From Filobasidium wieringae (Eukaryota > Basidiomycota > Tremellomycetes > Filobasidiales > Filobasidiaceae), in NCBI GenBank assembly GCA_001600055.1, contig BCIV01000014.1, positions 558,001-622,000 on the forward strand: a DNA stretch of 64,000 bases. Reading direction: 5' to 3'. The notes under the pieces were generated by a model. It had not been told where the DNA came from. It did no database searches and saw only the letters and a list, made by a program, of their open reading frames with translations. A program made the position numbers and the translations under genes. This document shows, one piece after another, positions 35,606 to 49,943 of the stretch. How positions within the stretch are numbered: position 1 is the first letter of the stretch; every line of letters starts with the position of its first letter.

Positions 35606-36470
35606 CTAGGAAGAAAGGTTTGAGCCGGAACTCGCGGAGTGAGTAGAGCTTGTCATTGAGGGAGTATCCATGGGATCAAATAGATCTGAGCCAATATGGA
35701 TCTCGGTGTCGCACTCAGCCACGACTCTGGGCGATCGTGATACGTGGCTGCTCCTGTCTCTGATAACGGGTTGGAGTCGAAGTTCCAACAAGGTGAAACC
35801 TGATTGAAGATCCTTCTTGACGAGCCGCCAATCAGCCACCTTTGTATTCCACTCTTCTTTTGGTATTTGAAGCGCGTTCTCATGCAGTTGAGAGATCTCG
35901 GCTAAAAGTAACGTGATCAGGTCCACGAGACTGCGACTTATGGACGAGATCAAGTTGTCCAGTCTTTCGCCGCTGGACGTCCAACCTAAGCATCTTAGGC
36001 CTATGACCTTGAGGCCGCCGACCAAGCCTCGATCATCGGCATCTCTGTTCATGAGTGAAGGTTTACAAACTTGCTCTTGCATTCCTTTGAGACCATGCGT
36101 CACGGTTCGAAACGCAGATTCAAGTAACGGTCGACCGGTTATGTTGGCCTCCTCAGAAACAGATTTCGATGAAGCTTTTTGCCTGGATATCTCGAGGGCC
36201 TTCTGCAAGACGAAAACGGAATGTTCCGCTGAAGGAAGAATGAAGAAATCCGTGCCCAGACGGGATATCTCGGTCAGCCATTCGAGTAGCGATGGTGGCA
36301 GTCGTCGTATATCGTCTGGTTTCAACATCTTGATCGCTCTGAGAACTCCTGTAGTGGCTGGAGCCAGTTCTGACCCCTAAACATCGAAAGTCGATCGAAC
36401 TGTTGTCAGGCCGAGGTTGTATATACATACCCACCGTCACGAGAGCGATACTCACGACATTTCCAGCCAT
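35606..36470 (-). CDS. Unknown helical protein
   Basis: I do not recognise the family. A 15-nt first coding exon (36456-36470, MAGNV) joins in phase 0 to a long second exon (35606-36376), giving 261 residues. The product is rich in Leu, Ser and charged residues and looks mostly alpha-helical: RRLPPSLLEWLTEISRL, AEHSVFVLQKALEISRQ, DNLISSISRSLVDLITLLLAEI and KKDLQSGFTLLELRLQ. The C-terminus is Ser-rich. There is no signal peptide or membrane span in this model. A longer model starting near 36705 would add a hydrophobic N-terminus but needs an unspliced in-frame stretch with a plausible GTAAGC donor, so I prefer the shorter start. Genes on both sides are also on the minus strand. Confidence 0.5.
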
Positions 36471-36606
36471 GTTCTCGCCTAGGGTCAATGTGCGAACCCA
36501 AATGGAAAGGAGTGGACCTGCGTACAACCAAAGACAATCTAGGTCACTGCCACAACAGTTCCGGTAAGAAGAGCCTTGCGCTATGACCAGGCGACCACAA
36601 TAGGAA

Positions 36607-36882
36607 ATGGCGCTTACGGATTGTGATCGAAGTAAGCCCGAAAGCGGAATCAAAACCAAAATGAGTAATACATCGATAACGAGAACGGAACGATATGCAA
36701 AGCTGGACACGGAGGAACACTTCATACAAGCAACATCCTTCCACCGGAAAGGTCAGTGCTTGGGAGGGTATCGATTGTCTCTTTGCTGAGTTTGCATCAT
36801 AGGAGGAAAGTCCATTTACCCCTACAGACGAGGAGCTGCAGATGGCTGTATATGCTATGCTTTCGGATTTGGGTCGGAGTGA
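36607..36882 (+). CDS. Possible small divergent gene
   Basis: A weak candidate. An ATG at 36607 opens a frame to a GTCAGT donor at about 36750, and after the acceptor CATAG the frame closes at 36880-36882, giving about 75 residues. A different downstream frame (DEELQMAVYAMLSDLG) is also coding-like, so the model is uncertain. It would be divergent from the gene at 35606-36470. Confidence 0.2.
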
Positions 36883-37260
36883 ACCGCAGGTCTGCAGCCT
36901 CCTGCATTAAAGTATGTGGTAGTGTATAGAAGAGTTGCCAATCCTTAGGGGTTTGGAACGTCATGTAGTACAGTAGACAGTGCCTAGTTACAAGTTGTAG
37001 TCGATTCCTGACTGTCCAAACAAGTCACATAGTCGTCCAATCACCTTAAACAGCGCTTCCTCATGCTGCCTCATGCTTCAAAGTGCCTGAAACAAACCGT
37101 CATTTAAACATATCTTATTGATCTTAGATTCATAATCTCCAGCCTAGAACCCAAAATTCTGACAAATCCAGCGAGCACAAATGTGACTAGGTATAACTGA
37201 ACGCCTTCTTCTTTCCCCTCAATCAAGAACGACACCGCACGCTGAATCGTCGAGGATGTT

Positions 37261-38454
37261 CTAAGCAAATCCAGCGAATCCGACAACAGCAGCGAGCACT
37301 CCGGCGAGTACATTTCCGGTCGTCAGGGAAGAAGCAGCTCCGCTAGAGGTAGCGGCGGAGGCGGCAGTGGTGGTAGCCCTGGTGGTGCTTGCGCCAGTCG
37401 AGGCTCCGGCAGCACCGGTGGCAGAACGAGATCCGGTGACGGAAGAGGCGATAGGAGAAGTTCGAGAGGTGACGGAAACTACACCGGTAGAGGATCCACC
37501 TGATTTTGAGCAACGTCAAAAAGTGGGTTAAATTAGAAGGATCTCTTTTCGACTGGACCTCGGGGACTCACCAGCGCTGACGACGATACCACTGCTGGCA
37601 CCGGTAGTAGCGACGGAGACACCGGCAGTGTTGGTCAAGGAAGGGGCAACGTATTGGTCCTGGCCGGTAGGAGAAGGAAGGGCCTCGGTACCGGTAGGGG
37701 TTTGCTACAATACGAAACCAGGTTCATGTTCAGCATTTGGCCTTACGGTCATGGTAGCTGGAAGAACACGTACAGTGAAGTTTTGGTTGACACAAGAATC
37801 CCTCAACTCGTTGTAGTTGGTGATGGTGGTCGCATCGGTGTTCCCGTTAGCCTAAAGAAAGTTCTCCTGATCAGCTTCAAACCTCTATTGATCTGAATCT
37901 CAGACAGGTCACTCACAGTGTTGCAAGCCGCACAGTTGTAGACCTCCTGCAAGTAAGTTTCGGAACACTGACAAGCGATATCGCTCGAAGCACATTGAGT
38001 GATTTCGCACTCGAAAGCACAGAGCTCCAAAGCTTGGGAACAGGTGGATCCGGCAGCGGAGAGGGCGGTAGCAAGGGAGGCGGCTGAGTTGCTGTTCAAA
38101 CAGGTGGAGCAGGTGGAGATGGAAGAGTTGGAGGGGACATCGTTACAGAAACAAGCGGCGACGTCGGTCGCGTTGGTGTATTGGTCCTGGAAAGGGAGAG
38201 AAGGATCAGTGGCCTGTTAGTGGAACGGATATAACGAGGAGAAGACTTACGGAACAAAGAGAGACGACCTCGATGATCTCGGCACAGTCTTGAGCACAAG
38301 CAGCAGGGAGCTATCGACCCGTTTCGACATTCAGCTTTCTGAGTTGCTGATATTGGATTATGTCGAAACTCACGGTGGAGACGTCAGGGATAGCAGCCTG
38401 AGCGTTGATCAAAGTCAAAGCGGACAAGACCGAAGCAACAATGGAGAACCTCAT
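37261..38454 (-). CDS. Cysteine-rich, GPI-type secreted surface protein
   Basis: The gene starts at ATG 38454 with a signal peptide (MRFSIVASVLSALTLINAQA) and ends at TAG 37261-37263. Two tandem cysteine-rich modules follow, each with spacing resembling CxxxC...C...D-x-ACxC...CxxC (FCND and CQCS centres). A long Ser/Thr/Ala/Gly-rich stretch then leads to a hydrophobic tail (LAGVLAAVVGFAGFA), typical of a GPI-attachment signal. The modules are reminiscent of CFEM-like fungal surface proteins but do not clearly fit the eight-Cys CFEM pattern. The probable location is the cell wall or plasma membrane. At least four introns interrupt the gene; the second acceptor is ambiguous between two AG sites 21 nt apart, which changes seven residues. 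Confidence 0.75.
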
Positions 38455-39649
38455 TTTCGGTGTTTTCAAAGTGGTGTGATTGAAGCGAAAGTAAACGAAG
38501 GTGGATTGAAATGTATATCGATAGAGCGATAAAAGTCGATAGCGAACAGATCAACCGAGCAGTACGAAGGATTATGGTGGCTGAACCTGATCTACCCCAG
38601 GATATATGTCCTCCCAGAAAAGCATGGAAACAAAAAGACCCCTACACGCCGCCGATGGGGCTTCTACCAGGGAAAAAAATACGGTTCACGCTCCCGAATG
38701 AGGTTACCTCGCGGCATTCTCGCGACAAAGAGCATATCCCGCGCCAAAGCAAAGTTCAGGAAAGAAAAAGGTTCCGAAACATCCGAAAGGAGGTAATTCT
38801 CCGCCCAGCGAATCCGTGGGACGAGCGAGAGATGAGGAGAGGGCACGCTACTGATAAGGATCTGATCGATGTGGTTGACCCAGTTTTGAAACGTTCTTGC
38901 TTGTCAGGAGCATCAGGTCATCAGGTCATAGAGTGGACAGTCTCCTTGATGTTTCAGCTGAGTTGCGTGATTTAGTTGCCCGGCATCGCAGCAGTCAAGC
39001 TGAATCGGAAGCAAACGATGAGTCTCAAGGAATAGTTCTCGATGCGAGAAGACGAGCATCGGGATATCGCTCAGATTGGCCCAGGGCGTATGGAACCGTG
39101 GTCGGGTTCTCGCATTTGAAGTATATCCATTTGCATCTAGATCGTTCTGACTCGTGGCTAGAACCCATCTCTCATGCTGAGAGGAGTTTGACCACGTTTG
39201 ACCAAGCGATGTATCCGTTTGTATGCACTCCAAGTGACAATTCAGCATATCCTAGCGACTAGCGACTAGCGATAGCGACCCTACCGAACACGGGTACGTC
39301 TTGCAATCGAGTCGCTGGCCCGAGCGATCCGAGCAATGTGGTATCAAGCCACCATCTCGCTTCCTCGAAGTGATGAAGACCGAGCCTACTTGTCCCGTCT
39401 GGAAATCATGAATGCATGAAGCCTTGGTAAATTGACAACGACCAATTTCGAAGCCTTAGAAAAAGTACCAGCTATGACGCGGCATTGTTTCCTGCGGACT
39501 AGCTTCCGATCATCAGCGAGCACACTGAGCACATGTAACAACGACTAATCTCACACATTCTCTTGATTTGACCTAGAATCAGTCTCGATCGTTCGTCTTT
39601 CTGGTCTCATTACCTTCCACTTCTATTCCATAGCAAGCTCACTTGAAAC
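38455..39649. other. Divergent intergenic region
   Basis: About 1.2 kb between the divergently transcribed surface-protein and profilin genes. Two overlapping frames of 154 and 121 codons on the plus strand (38511-38975, 38897-39262) have no recognisable features and are about as long as chance allows. A CATCAGGT direct repeat lies near 38911. Confidence 0.45.
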
Positions 39650-40596
39650 ATGTCTTGGCAAGGTAAGCATGCGCCCCACTCACAGACCAGAAAAAAAGCT
39701 CATCGACAATCAACCCACCCTCCCTAGCTTACGTCGACCAGAGCATGCTCGGAACGGGAAAGATCGCACGAGGAGCCATCCTCGGTCAAAAAGGAGGAGT
39801 CTGGGCTATCTCTTCTGGATACACCGTGAGTATCTTGGCTCGAAACGATCGTGCTGAAGATGAGTGGCAAGGTGGAAGCTGATTCATCCGAGCACTCTTT
39901 GTAGCTGTCCAAGCCAGAGCAGGATTTCCTCGTCAAGGTCGCTTTCACTCAACCTGGAGAGGCTCAGGGTATGTTAATGACTTATATTGCTCTGCTTCAG
40001 CTCTGAGCTAATCCGCTTGTGAACCTTTCATCGTTAATCTTCACTGTTTCTCGCTGTCTGACTAAACGCTCAATTCACCTCTCTCATTAACTCTATAATC
40101 CTTCCAACTCCGCTGTCGAACTCGATCTGAAACCTTGAACGAAATCCACTTCCGAACATCGTTAACGCGTATAGGTCGGGGAGTCACCCTTGCCGGTACC
40201 AAGTACATGTGTCTCCAGGCAGATGAGCAGGAGATCATGGGTCGAAAGGGGGTTAGTCATGATTTCCTTTCACCCCATCTATACAATACATACCCGATCG
40301 TCGAGGAAAGACCGCTAATTAATACTGTCTTATACTCCTTTTCGTTATCTGTACAACAACCGGATACAATGTGATTTAATGGATAACAGGAGAAGGGTTG
40401 TGTCGTCATGAAGACCAACCAAGCCATCCTCGTAGCCGAAGTAAGCTGCCCTTGACTGTCTACTCCATCTGATAGCACCACCGCTCACACACACATCCCG
40501 AAAACCAATCAACAGTACGATCCCCCCGTTCTTGCGGGAGATGCCAACGTCGCTCTAGCCTCGGTAGCCAAGTACCTACGGGAACAATCGTATTAG
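39650..40596 (+). CDS. Profilin
   Basis: Six exons (39650-39662, 39728-39825, 39905-39968, 40175-40251, 40390-40440, 40516-40596) give 127 residues, the normal profilin length. The N-terminal MSWQAYVDQSMLGTG is the family's poly-proline-binding start. GAILGQKGGVWA, GVTLAGTKYM and the C-terminal VVMKTNQAILVAEYD with LREQSY also match. Profilin binds actin monomers and poly-proline formin segments and promotes filament growth at the cortex. The first exon is only 13 nt. It is convergent with SOF1. Confidence 0.95.
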
Positions 40597-40951
40597 ACTA
40601 TACTGTCCGGCATGGAACTGGCGGCGAGACGAGACGATGTAACGGAATTGATACGAGGCCACATGGTCGGAGATTAAATACTCAGGAACAGGTGGAGGAT
40701 CAAAAGAGCGAGCCTGGTTTGTTTTTTTGCTACATGACGATTTGACATGCAATTATACGAAAGTAGCAACCCAAGGTTATCGTTGAGACGGACAATGCGA
40801 AAGGATCATCTAGTATAAGGCCAGCATGCGTAAAGTACATGATATAACGAGTACAACGAGTGATAAAGGTACAGAAATGGGTTACGACTCCGAGCATGGA
40901 CAAGATCAACGTTGCTCGGCCACCATGACCTCTGTAAGAATGTCAGCCCAG

Positions 40952-43047
40952 TTAGCTCCCCTTCTCGCTGCTTATATCAAACAAGAACGACGCACTCTTC
41001 CTCTCCGCCGTTGGCTTGACAAGACCTTCTCGGGTATGTCGCCGTCTGTTCTCGTCCTTTGCCTTCCTGGCATCCAACATGGTCTTCTTGAGCGCAGCAG
41101 CGTTTTTGATATTGGATGGTAGTCGGCGTTGCCTGTCGAAGCATCGTAGTTTTAGTATGATCTATTCTGAAGATATCGGCCTATCGATCGACTAACCTCT
41201 CGATCTCCCTGACTCCCTTCTCGTTTCCCCACTTTTCTCGCAACTTTCGCCTGTACTCCATCGATTGTCTTTCTCTCGTATCCAAAGGTCCGAACTTCGC
41301 GGAAGAGTTAGTCTTCCAGATCCTACGAACGTATGTACATGAGTCTATGTACCAGTGGGTTCGGGCCAGACTCGACTCACCTGACGTTCCCGTCATCAGA
41401 TCCGGACAAGACAAAGTCGGCCGTTGGCGTGTAAACGGTATCGAACACGCGCTGCATTCGCTTGGTGTGATAAGTATCTCGAGATCGCCCTTGATCTCTG
41501 TTCCAGAGCCTGACTGTTCGGTCGTATGATCCAGAAACGAATTCTTCTCCAGTCGGGCCTGTCAGAATATACGTTTAGCGTTTCATTCCTTTATGATTGT
41601 AGAAGAATATACTCACTCCAGTCACAGCTCATAACACCAGCTACGTGACCCTTATAGATCTGGCTGGGAGTCTCCAACTTGCGCAAATCGAAAGTGTACA
41701 AGTTGTGATCCTCGGAAGCGAGTAGAAGAACAGTGGGAAGCGTAGGGTTCCATGCGAGAGAGTTTGATTTCATCTGTATCGCACAACTCAGATCAGTCAG
41801 TTTGAGATTCCCATATCATTTCCAGATGGAATACTCACGCTCATGACGATTCTCCTCTCTGCCTTTCCGGTTCGGATATCGTAGAGACACATCGTCCTGT
41901 CATTTCCGATACTAGCCAAAACGCTCGTCTCGGACTGGTTGAACTTGACTTTAGATACGGTCTCCAGCGAGCTCGAGAATTGCAAATTCGAAATAGCAGT
42001 GGATTTGGTACTGTCCCAGATCTGAACCGTATTGGAGGCTGTCGCGAAAACGTTATCCGTTCGGTGGTGGTCGATACCGCTATCAAATTTTCAGGTCAAT
42101 CATGCGGGATAAGACTGACCAAACATCGAGCTTGTGAACTCACTTGAAACCGAACTTTCCAGTATACGTCATAAGAGGTTCCATCTTTGCTGCTGCTGTA
42201 TCTCTCTTAGCCTGATCGACGATATTTAGACCACCACCTTCTTCCTCTATAAAGTCTTCGGCATCCATATCTATCCCGCCGTCATCGAATCTAGCCTGGT
42301 CATCATCCAGCATTCCCTTGCCCAATTCATCCTCATCTTCATTCTTATAGGCATTTCCCTCGAATCCCCCAATCCCGTCATCCGACGCATCGTCTTCTAC
42401 GGTATGAGACAGGTGACCGGCAATGTGAGAAGTCTTCCAAAGCTTGATGGTCATATCGTAAGAGGAACAGGAGAGGAGGTTTCGTTTTTTGTCTGACGTG
42501 TGATTGGTAAATGTAACCCCTGAGACCATTCCCTTATGTGCTTGAGGGAGTTTGAGAAGAGGGCGTCGGAGAGCCAGGGAATGGATGATGACCTCTGGTG
42601 ATCGATCAGAGTGTGCTTAGCAACATTGTCAAGGTTATACGCAGCGGCAGAGCTTACCTCCGTCACCACCCCCACCTGCTACTACTCCTACTCTCCTCGA
42701 ATCTCTAGCCAGACAATAGACTCCATCTTGATGACCTTCGATAGCCCCAACAAACGGCTTGGCGAACATTCGGTCCATTTTCGCAGCTGTTACTGCTCGA
42801 GTGTATTCTCTGGTTTTAGAGAAAGGATGAAGTGCAGGGTCCAAGTTCCTCTGTACAGGGTGAGGTGCTGCTGACCTATTTGAAAATAATGTTAGCTCGA
42901 ACCCATGAGAGCAGTCCGGGTAGCATATACAACGTACGAGGCAGGAAGATGGTCGTCAAGCGATCGAGTGATGACTTTGATCTTCTATATACAGAGCCGC
43001 GACCTATCAGCGTATGTAGTCACTTCTAAGAACGCAGAACTAACCAT
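40952..43047 (-). CDS. SOF1: SOF1/DCAF13-family WD40 protein, small-subunit processome
   Basis: The first coding exon is only the start codon (43045-43047). Exon 2 (42938-42984) gives KIKVITRSLDDHLPAS, matching the SOF1 N-terminus, and exon 3 continues with LDPALHPFSKTREYTRAVTAAKMDRMFAKPFVG. WD40 repeats follow (EGHQDGVY, AHKGMVSG, SYDMTIKLW, NTVQIWD, IGNDRTMCLYD, SEDHNLYTFD, SGSYDRTVRLW, SGSDDGNVRIW). An acidic insertion sits in the first half (EDEDELGKG). The basic C-terminal extension ends with REGLVKPTAERKSASFLFD, diagnostic for the family. SOF1 is an essential nucleolar U3 snoRNP component needed for 18S rRNA processing. The stop is TAA at 40952-40954. Confidence 0.93.
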
Positions 43048-43504
43048 TGTGAGAGAATTAGACCGCCGTTATTGAGTAAGGGATGTGCTAGAAACGAGAT
43101 CAACTGGTATCTGGTAGCAGTGATTTATCCTATATGCAGATCTTGATAGATTGAACGACCTCTAGCCAAAATCAGGGACTGACATTTCTCCCGGACATAA
43201 AGATGTCAGGCTCGCAGTGGCAAATCCGGCGTGTTTTGATCTGTTTCAAGCTGCAAGCTGGTCGACGAGAGTTGTCAACAACGCAACAACATCAGGCTCT
43301 GGCTGGAATTAGGATACGGCCGACCGAATGGATGTCGCTAGTTCAACTTGTTCACAGCTTCGAAGCGCGAACCGTAACAGAGCGACGACGCTGGGACAGG
43401 AGACCCTTCTTAGTATGGAGGCTTAGTGACGTCAGACGGCGAAAGTATCAAAGGAATAACGAAGGTAGAGGTCCCTATGATCTTTGGTCTATATAAGCCA
43501 GTGT
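43048..43504. other. Intergenic, SOF1 promoter and upstream of a small gene
   Basis: About 460 bp. A 97-codon frame (43203-43496) is not supported by any motif. A TATATAA box lies at 43490-43496. Confidence 0.4.
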
Positions 43505-44014
43505 ATGTTGCTCTCTTCCAACAAATTATCGGAAAGACTACTACCTGAATCTATACAATCTTTCGCCGACACTCGCATACAAGTCTTTGCTCAATTTCGG
43601 ACCGAACTACTCCGATGAGCGCGACTGATGATGATACAAGGTCACTCGCCTCGAATTGCCCCATAAGCAACTGCTCTACAGCATGTTCCGGAAGTATCCA
43701 ATCCAGTTGTATCTAAAGAACAGAATTCCTTGTTCGAGCAAGTGCAATCTGAGCAGGATGGGGGGTCTCTTGCCTCTGCGAAATTTCCGGGAAAGGAAAA
43801 ACTTAAGCTGGAGAAGATATATAAGGAACTGGTAACCTCCTGTCCAAGCCTGATTGCGTACCTTCACCAAAATACTCCGAGATACTTAGAGCTGTTAACC
43901 GCGATCCAGCAACTTCTGCATCTGGTCCATTATATCGTGGAAGAGGCATCGGGTTGTGAAGAGGACAAGCAACACTGCTGGGATTTCATCAAGTGCAACC
44001 TTCTTAATTGCTGA
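43505..44014 (+). CDS. Small two-exon gene, function unknown
   Basis: Exon 2 (43682-44014) is clearly coding-like: 110 residues with helical stretches EKLKLEKIYKELV, AYLHQNTPRYLELLTAIQQLLHLVHYIVEEA and a Cys-rich end. The preferred exon 1 (43505-43582, 26 residues) joins in phase 0 through a 99-nt intron containing a CTGAT branch site, for 136 residues. The TATA box ends only 8 bp before this ATG, which is odd, so the true start may lie downstream at 43628 with a very short (27 nt) intron. I do not recognise the family. Exon 1 length differs from the 36 residues of the 19-23 kb family. Confidence 0.4.
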
Positions 44015-44501
44015 AGATTACATCGCCAGTGGGGGGGCCAAAATCGTAGCTTACAAGAGACTGCGAATGAATCTGGACTTTTCTTCAGGGGAAGCAATAA
44101 GGAGACTGCAGATGCTGTAGATGATGTCATTATCGTGCCCTGATATACACATGTCGACGGTGGCCACGAGACCGCATGGTGGTTAGCTTTTCGCCGATCT
44201 CGAAGACATTTGAGCTAAAGACCGATGGTGAATCATTTCCGTGTCAATCTGTAGATCTAGAAAATGTTCTTGTGTTCGTGACCCACTATGCCTGGAAAAT
44301 GAGACGGAGATGATCGACCGGTCCATAGATCGTGTTTCAACTTGTGCGGTTCGCGATAGATCTCAGGCGTATCAATGTGAGCTAATCTACAGAGGTGGAC
44401 TGGCACTTCTCAAAGAACAAAATGCTGGGCAGTGCTGGCCGCTCTTTTGATCGGCCGATATACGTGTATATATATGTACAGGGAAAACCAGGTGTGTGGT
44501 C
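44015..44501. other. Intergenic, SCY1 promoter
   Basis: No supported gene. A TATA-rich run (TGTATATATATG) at 44465-44476 lies about 30 bp before the SCY1 start codon. Confidence 0.4.
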
Positions 44502-47500
44502 ATGTTGGCAGCTGCAACCACCTCTCTATTTGGTGGGAAGAGTAGCCCTTTATCGGCCTATACGATACATTCCACCCCGACCTCCACTCCAAGCACATCA
44601 ACGACTAACCTTCCTTCGACAAGCTCAAGCAGCCGACGAGCACCCTTCCAAGTAGGGTTATGGAAGGTGTTGAGTGCTACTCATAAAACGACAGGAAAGG
44701 ATGTTAGCGTCTGGTTGTTCGAGAAGAAGATTATAGATGGAATCAGGAGTGCGCAGTTGAAAGAGGTGGTTCTCGATACGCTCAAGCGAGAGGTGGGCGG
44801 ATGCATAAGCAACAGCAAGCTACACCATAGACTGAAGGAAATCTCTGCATCTTAGGCCCAATCTTTGTCCCGCTTGCGGCATCCAGACTTGCTGCAGATA
44901 TCAGAGCCGCTCGAGGAATCAAGATCAGAACTGACATTCGTCACCGAAGCTGTCACCGGGAGCCTGTCTTCCATTGTTAAGGATCTTGGGGAAAATGCGA
45001 ATGGTGGAAGTACCAGGAAAATCAGTAGTGTCGAAGTGGATGAGGTTGAAGTGAGCCAGCAACCGCTCGGAATAAACCCAAACGAACGAGCTCTAACCGC
45101 GTTTTATTGAACAGATACAAAAGGGAATTCTGCAAGTTTCGAGAGCTTTATCTTTCTTGCATAATCAAGCTCGGCTCGTCCACCTCAATATCAATCCTGA
45201 TGCCATTATTATCAACGTTAAAGTCAGTATATCCCAAGCCTGTCCCGAGCTTACAGTCAACTGAACCTCTTCGGTCACAAAGGGAGACTGGAAATTGTCG
45301 GGCCTAACACATACCACCGCTCTGCCCTCGGGTGCTACAGCAGATTCTCATAAATATGTTTACCCGGAGATGGATAATCGAATACCGCCTCAGGTTCAGT
45401 GGAAGCTTGATTATCTCGCTCCGGAGTATCTGTTGGACGGCCCAGGCGGGTGGGGAACGGGAGTTGACATGTACAGCTGTAAGTCGCTGCTTACCAGGAT
45501 ACGGTTCAGACATCTGATCTGGCTTCACCTGGACAGTGGGATGTATCCTGCATGCAGTGCACCTAGCAGGAAAGCCGCCTTTCATCAATAACGCTTCGGT
45601 TCCTACCGCTAGAACTCATTTGGAGCACGACTTGGTTCAGGGAAGTTGGAAAAGCGGAAGACGGTGGCAGGAGGCTGCACAAGAGGTGCGAGGTGTGTCC
45701 ATCGCGGTGTTGGCTTTGCTTCACAATATGTTTGTTAAGCTACCTTGTCGATTATCAGACCTGTTACCTAGATTGATCACACGACATCCTCAATCCCGAC
45801 TTTCCCTTCCTACACTGCAAACCCACTCCTACTTTTCGTCGCTCGCAATCTCAACGCTCAACTTCCTTGACCCTTCAAACTTTGCTAGTAAACCACGAGA
45901 AGAAAAGGCTTCATTCTTGCGGGGGCTATTGAGGGTGTTACCAGGATTTTCGGACAGATTGAAACGACGGAAAATCTTACCCAGTTTGCTAGACGAGGTG
46001 AGCCTATTTCAAGATCTATTGGGAAACATATCTGATCTGCTTCTGAAATCGTAGATGAAAGATGTCTACCTTCTTCCATTCTTGCTTCCAGACGTGTTCG
46101 AGATTTGCAAGACGGTTACCCAGGAAGAGTTCACGGAAGTCCTACCTCGAATACAGCCTTTGTTCTCGATGAAGGACTCGGCACAGACCATGCTAATCCT
46201 GTTAGAGAGCATACCGATGTTCTTGGAGAAGACTACGCCGCCTTTGTTTCGTAAAAGTGAGTCTTGAACATCATTACCTGGATGACCTCTTTGTTGACCC
46301 ATGCTGTTGACACAGGTGTGATGCCCTTGATATATAGCGCTCTCGGATCTGAACACAGTCACATCCAGGAACGTGCTCTCAAAACTATACCCGGTCTTTG
46401 TGAAACGCTCGATTACTCGACTGTTCAGGATGTTCTGCTAATCAAGGTCGCAGTGAGTCGATACAGTTTGCTTTGAAACGATACTGAGAGACTGATACAA
46501 AGGCAAGCGCAGATTGTTTTCACGAAGACTAGACTACAGTCTATCAAGGTCGAGACGCTCACTTGCTTCTCAGCGATGGTTCCGATTCTCGATAAAGTAA
46601 ATTCCCGTCTATCACTAGAGTCAGATGCAATTTTCCTGACAGGCATCTTTTAAACAGGCTATATTGACACAAAAGCTAGTTCCATTACTGGCAAAGATAC
46701 AGACGAAAGGTGAATGCCGAGTCTACCTGAGCTCTTGAGAGCGTATAAGTCCAGTAACACTGATCGGTTCTTGTCTCAATGCAAATAGAACCACCTGTTA
46801 TGGTAAGCTACATTCGATAATACAGTTTCGAACGAACGGCTTACATTTATCGACAGATGGCAATGTTGGCGGTACATGCCGCTATGGGTCTTAAAGTGGA
46901 TCGGGAAGCCGTTGCGGGACAGGTAAGCCTTATTCGGCAGTATATCTGAAAGGACGTCCGGAGTAAACGTGTTATTGGCGTAGGTTTTACCACAGCTTTG
47001 GACGATGTCTATGGCAACTTGTGAGTGTAATACCGGCTAGATCGGAAGTCCTTGTACTCATTTGGACTTTATTTGGCGTGAAGTGCTGGATGTTGACCAG
47101 TTCACGCAGTTCATGACGTAAGTTTCGCGTTCTCTATCTTTAGTCTAACTTAGCCTAATGATCGGTGTGCGTTCTAGTGTGATCAAATCCCTTGGCGAAC
47201 GAGTCGAGAAGGAACACGCTGAGCACCTTCGGGCGATACGACAAGCCAACGATCATACTTCTGCGTTCGCGGGATCCGCATATCTAGGGACTCAAGCGGA
47301 GTCCGTCACTATCAATGGAGACATGGATTTCGAGGCGCTCGTGGGTGGAAAGACTGGGTCGGCTGCGGCTGTGCCCTCGAGTGGAGCCGGAGCGGGAGAA
47401 TCGTGGGATCAGTCAGACGGGTGGCTGGATTCGGGTGATACTATTGCTCCAACTGTAAAAACGGCAAGCAACGGAATCATGTCTCCTGTGGTTACATCGA

Positions 47501-48024
47501 CTCCTACGATGCCAACTACAACGAACTCAACAAGGACTACAAGGATACATCCATCACCCCTCAATTCAAACTCACGGTTGAAAGCAAAGCCAATCCCTTC
47601 ATCAAGCTTCAATAGTTCAGTGTTCCCCTCTGAACCTCCAAGTATACCTTCTGCTTTCGATGGATTTGGAACCATGACAGTATCGCTCCCTCCGGCTCAA
47701 GTACCGGTTGAGCGTCTGGCGATGCAGACTCAGCTGCAACCGCAATCGATGGCACAACCTTCCGTGCAAAGATCAGCGGGTCCGAACTACAATATCAGTC
47801 TTCCTCCTCAGGCACCGATCGCCCCATCGTATCAACCATCTATGCCTTTCAACGGTGCTAGCGGGATGGGCATGGCTATGAACCCCATGACAGCAAGTAT
47901 ACCTTCCGGACCTCCTGGTTGGTCAGGCAGTGCGAGCGTGTTACAGCCTATGAGGAAGGAAGACGGCTGGAAACCCAAGGATATGAGTAAAGTGGATTGG
48001 GGTGATTTCGATCCGTTAAAGTAG
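44502..48024 (+). CDS. SCY1: SCY1-like pseudokinase (SCYL2/CVAK104 type)
   Basis: The gene opens with MLAAATTSLFGG at ATG 44502 and ends at TAG 48022-48024. Exon 1 (44502-44792) joins at LKREAQSLSRLRHPDLLQ. The kinase-like domain lacks catalytic residues: the HRD equivalent is HLNINPDAI and the DFG position reads DWKLSGL, as expected for SCY1 proteins. LDYLAPEYLLDG and VDMYSLGCILHAV mark the C-lobe. A HEAT-repeat region follows, from about LPRLITRHPQ to QFMTVIKSLG, then a Ser/Pro/Gln-rich tail ending in KVDWGDFDPLK. SCY1/SCYL2 proteins act on clathrin-dependent traffic between trans-Golgi and endosomes. About twelve introns interrupt the gene, several in the HEAT region with very short exons. 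HEM2 follows 260 bp downstream on the same strand. Confidence 0.9.
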
Positions 48025-48283
48025 ATTTTGGCACCACTTCGGAGCAGGCTATTTAGACAGGTGCTTGTATCACTGTATCCACTATCATACCCTTTGCCCC
48101 TCAAAAGCGGTCGTGGGGATGACTAATGGGTTGGCCTCCAGATACACGTCGCCCTGGATGTTTCGATGACGAGCTGAAACCAGGAATGCTTCGTGCTACT
48201 TTGAGCCCTGTTGGATCATCTTGTCTGTTCGTAATCGATCTATTCATCTCATTAAGGCCATTCAAATCTCACCAGAAGACACA

Positions 48284-49943
<1,660 letters not shown>

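Noticed and set aside
36544..36744. Upstream extension of the gene at 35606-36470
   Set aside because: One frame has no ATG and the other requires reading through a good GTAAGC donor with mismatched phase downstream.
38511..38975. 154-codon open frame (plus strand) between the surface-protein and profilin genes
   Set aside because: No recognisable motif, overlaps the likely 5' region of the surface-protein gene, and its length is within chance expectation for a window of this size.
43203..43496. 97-codon open frame ending at a TATA box
   Set aside because: Arg-rich composition without motifs; it runs into what looks like the next gene's core promoter.
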